From the NCBI GenBank assembly GCA_011620845.1, contig WOYJ01000064.1, positions 1 to 5,955 on the forward strand: DNA of 5,955 bases, written 5' to 3'. Source of the DNA: Methanobacteriaceae archaeon (GTDB lineage: Archaea > Methanobacteriota > Methanobacteria > Methanobacteriales > Methanobacteriaceae). The notes below the pieces were generated by a model. It did not search any database. It had not been told where the DNA came from and saw only the letters and a program-made list of their open reading frames with translations. This document shows positions 5,905 through 5,955 of this stretch, in pieces. A program made the translations under genes and the position numbers. Within the stretch, counting starts at the first letter, position 1. Each line of letters starts with the position of its first letter.

Positions 5905-5932
5905 AAGTATATAAGTATATGCTTATATACTT
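5905..5932. promoter_or_regulatory. 28-bp palindromic operator-promoter upstream of the ArsR-type gene
   Basis: AAGTATATAAG (5905-5915) is repeated as its exact inverse complement CTTATATACTT (5922-5932). The six-base centre TATATG extends the symmetry, giving 13 of 14 matched pairs about a centre between 5918 and 5919. Each half contains TATATAAG, one per strand. The minus-strand copy (5929-5922), preceded by the purine-rich BRE-like CGAAAA, predicts initiation at about 5898, directly at the regulator's ATG. A dimeric ArsR protein bound here would block TBP, so it is the obvious candidate operator. The symmetric copy may drive rightward transcription. Confidence 0.7.
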
Positions 5933-5945
5933 TTCGTTTTGAAGG

Positions 5946-5955
5946 ATGAAAACAA
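5946..5955 (+). other. Possible 5' end of a divergent gene at the window edge
   Basis: ATGAAAACAA begins eight bases after the initiation point predicted from the plus-strand TATATAAG (5908-5915). The preceding GAAGG touches the ATG and is too close to act as its ribosome site, so a later start outside the window is also possible. Only three codons are visible and nothing can be said about the product. Confidence 0.25.

Noticed and set aside
5671..5949. 92-codon plus-strand open frame across the ArsR-type gene and its promoter
   Set aside because: It is antisense to the conserved winged helix and runs through the palindromic promoter; nothing supports it as coding.
1..5955. CRISPR array, insertion sequence, tRNA or integration site
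   Set aside because: No regularly spaced identical repeats, transposase or integrase motifs, terminal inverted repeats or cloverleaf-like sequence were found on either strand by eye.

Overview
The window looks archaeal, most likely from a methanogen of the order Methanobacteriales (Methanobacterium-like). The evidence is a secreted surface protein combining Chlamydia-Pmp-type beta-helix repeats with DUF11 domains and a C-terminal P-M-Q-N-T-G anchor, archaeal TATA-type promoters, oligo-T terminators, and a strong GGAGGTGA ribosome binding site in front of a TTG start. No database search was possible, so the taxonomic call is an inference from protein style.

Layout. Positions 29-2533 (+) encode an 834-residue surface protein: signal peptide, short Asn/Thr-rich linker, Pmp-like beta-helix, one Ig-like domain, three DUF11 domains, a proline-rich spacer and a sortase-like anchor. 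A T-rich terminator follows. Positions 2661-2987 (+) encode a small basic protein of 108 residues with a winged-helix look, behind its own TATA box and probably translated from a leaderless mRNA. Converging on it from the other strand is lon (3056-5458, -), a complete bacterial-type (LonA) ATP-dependent protease with all catalytic residues present. Its stop codon lies in the loop of a terminator hairpin. Upstream of lon, in the same direction and 55 bases away, is an ArsR-family winged-helix regulator (5514-5897, -). Its promoter is a 28-bp near-perfect palindrome containing a TATA box on each strand, so it may be both an autoregulatory operator and a divergent promoter. A possible divergent gene begins at the very right edge.

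How the parts may work together. The surface protein is an independent cell-envelope gene. The arsR-lon pair may form a regulator/protease unit: no T-rich terminator separates them in their direction of transcription, and lon has its own weak TATA-like element flanked by a 9/10-matching direct repeat. ArsR-fold repressors control heat-shock genes in some other archaea (Phr, HSR1), so stress-linked control of lon is plausible but not shown here. No mobile element, CRISPR array, tRNA or rRNA was recognised. No gene-free stretch exceeds 130 bases.
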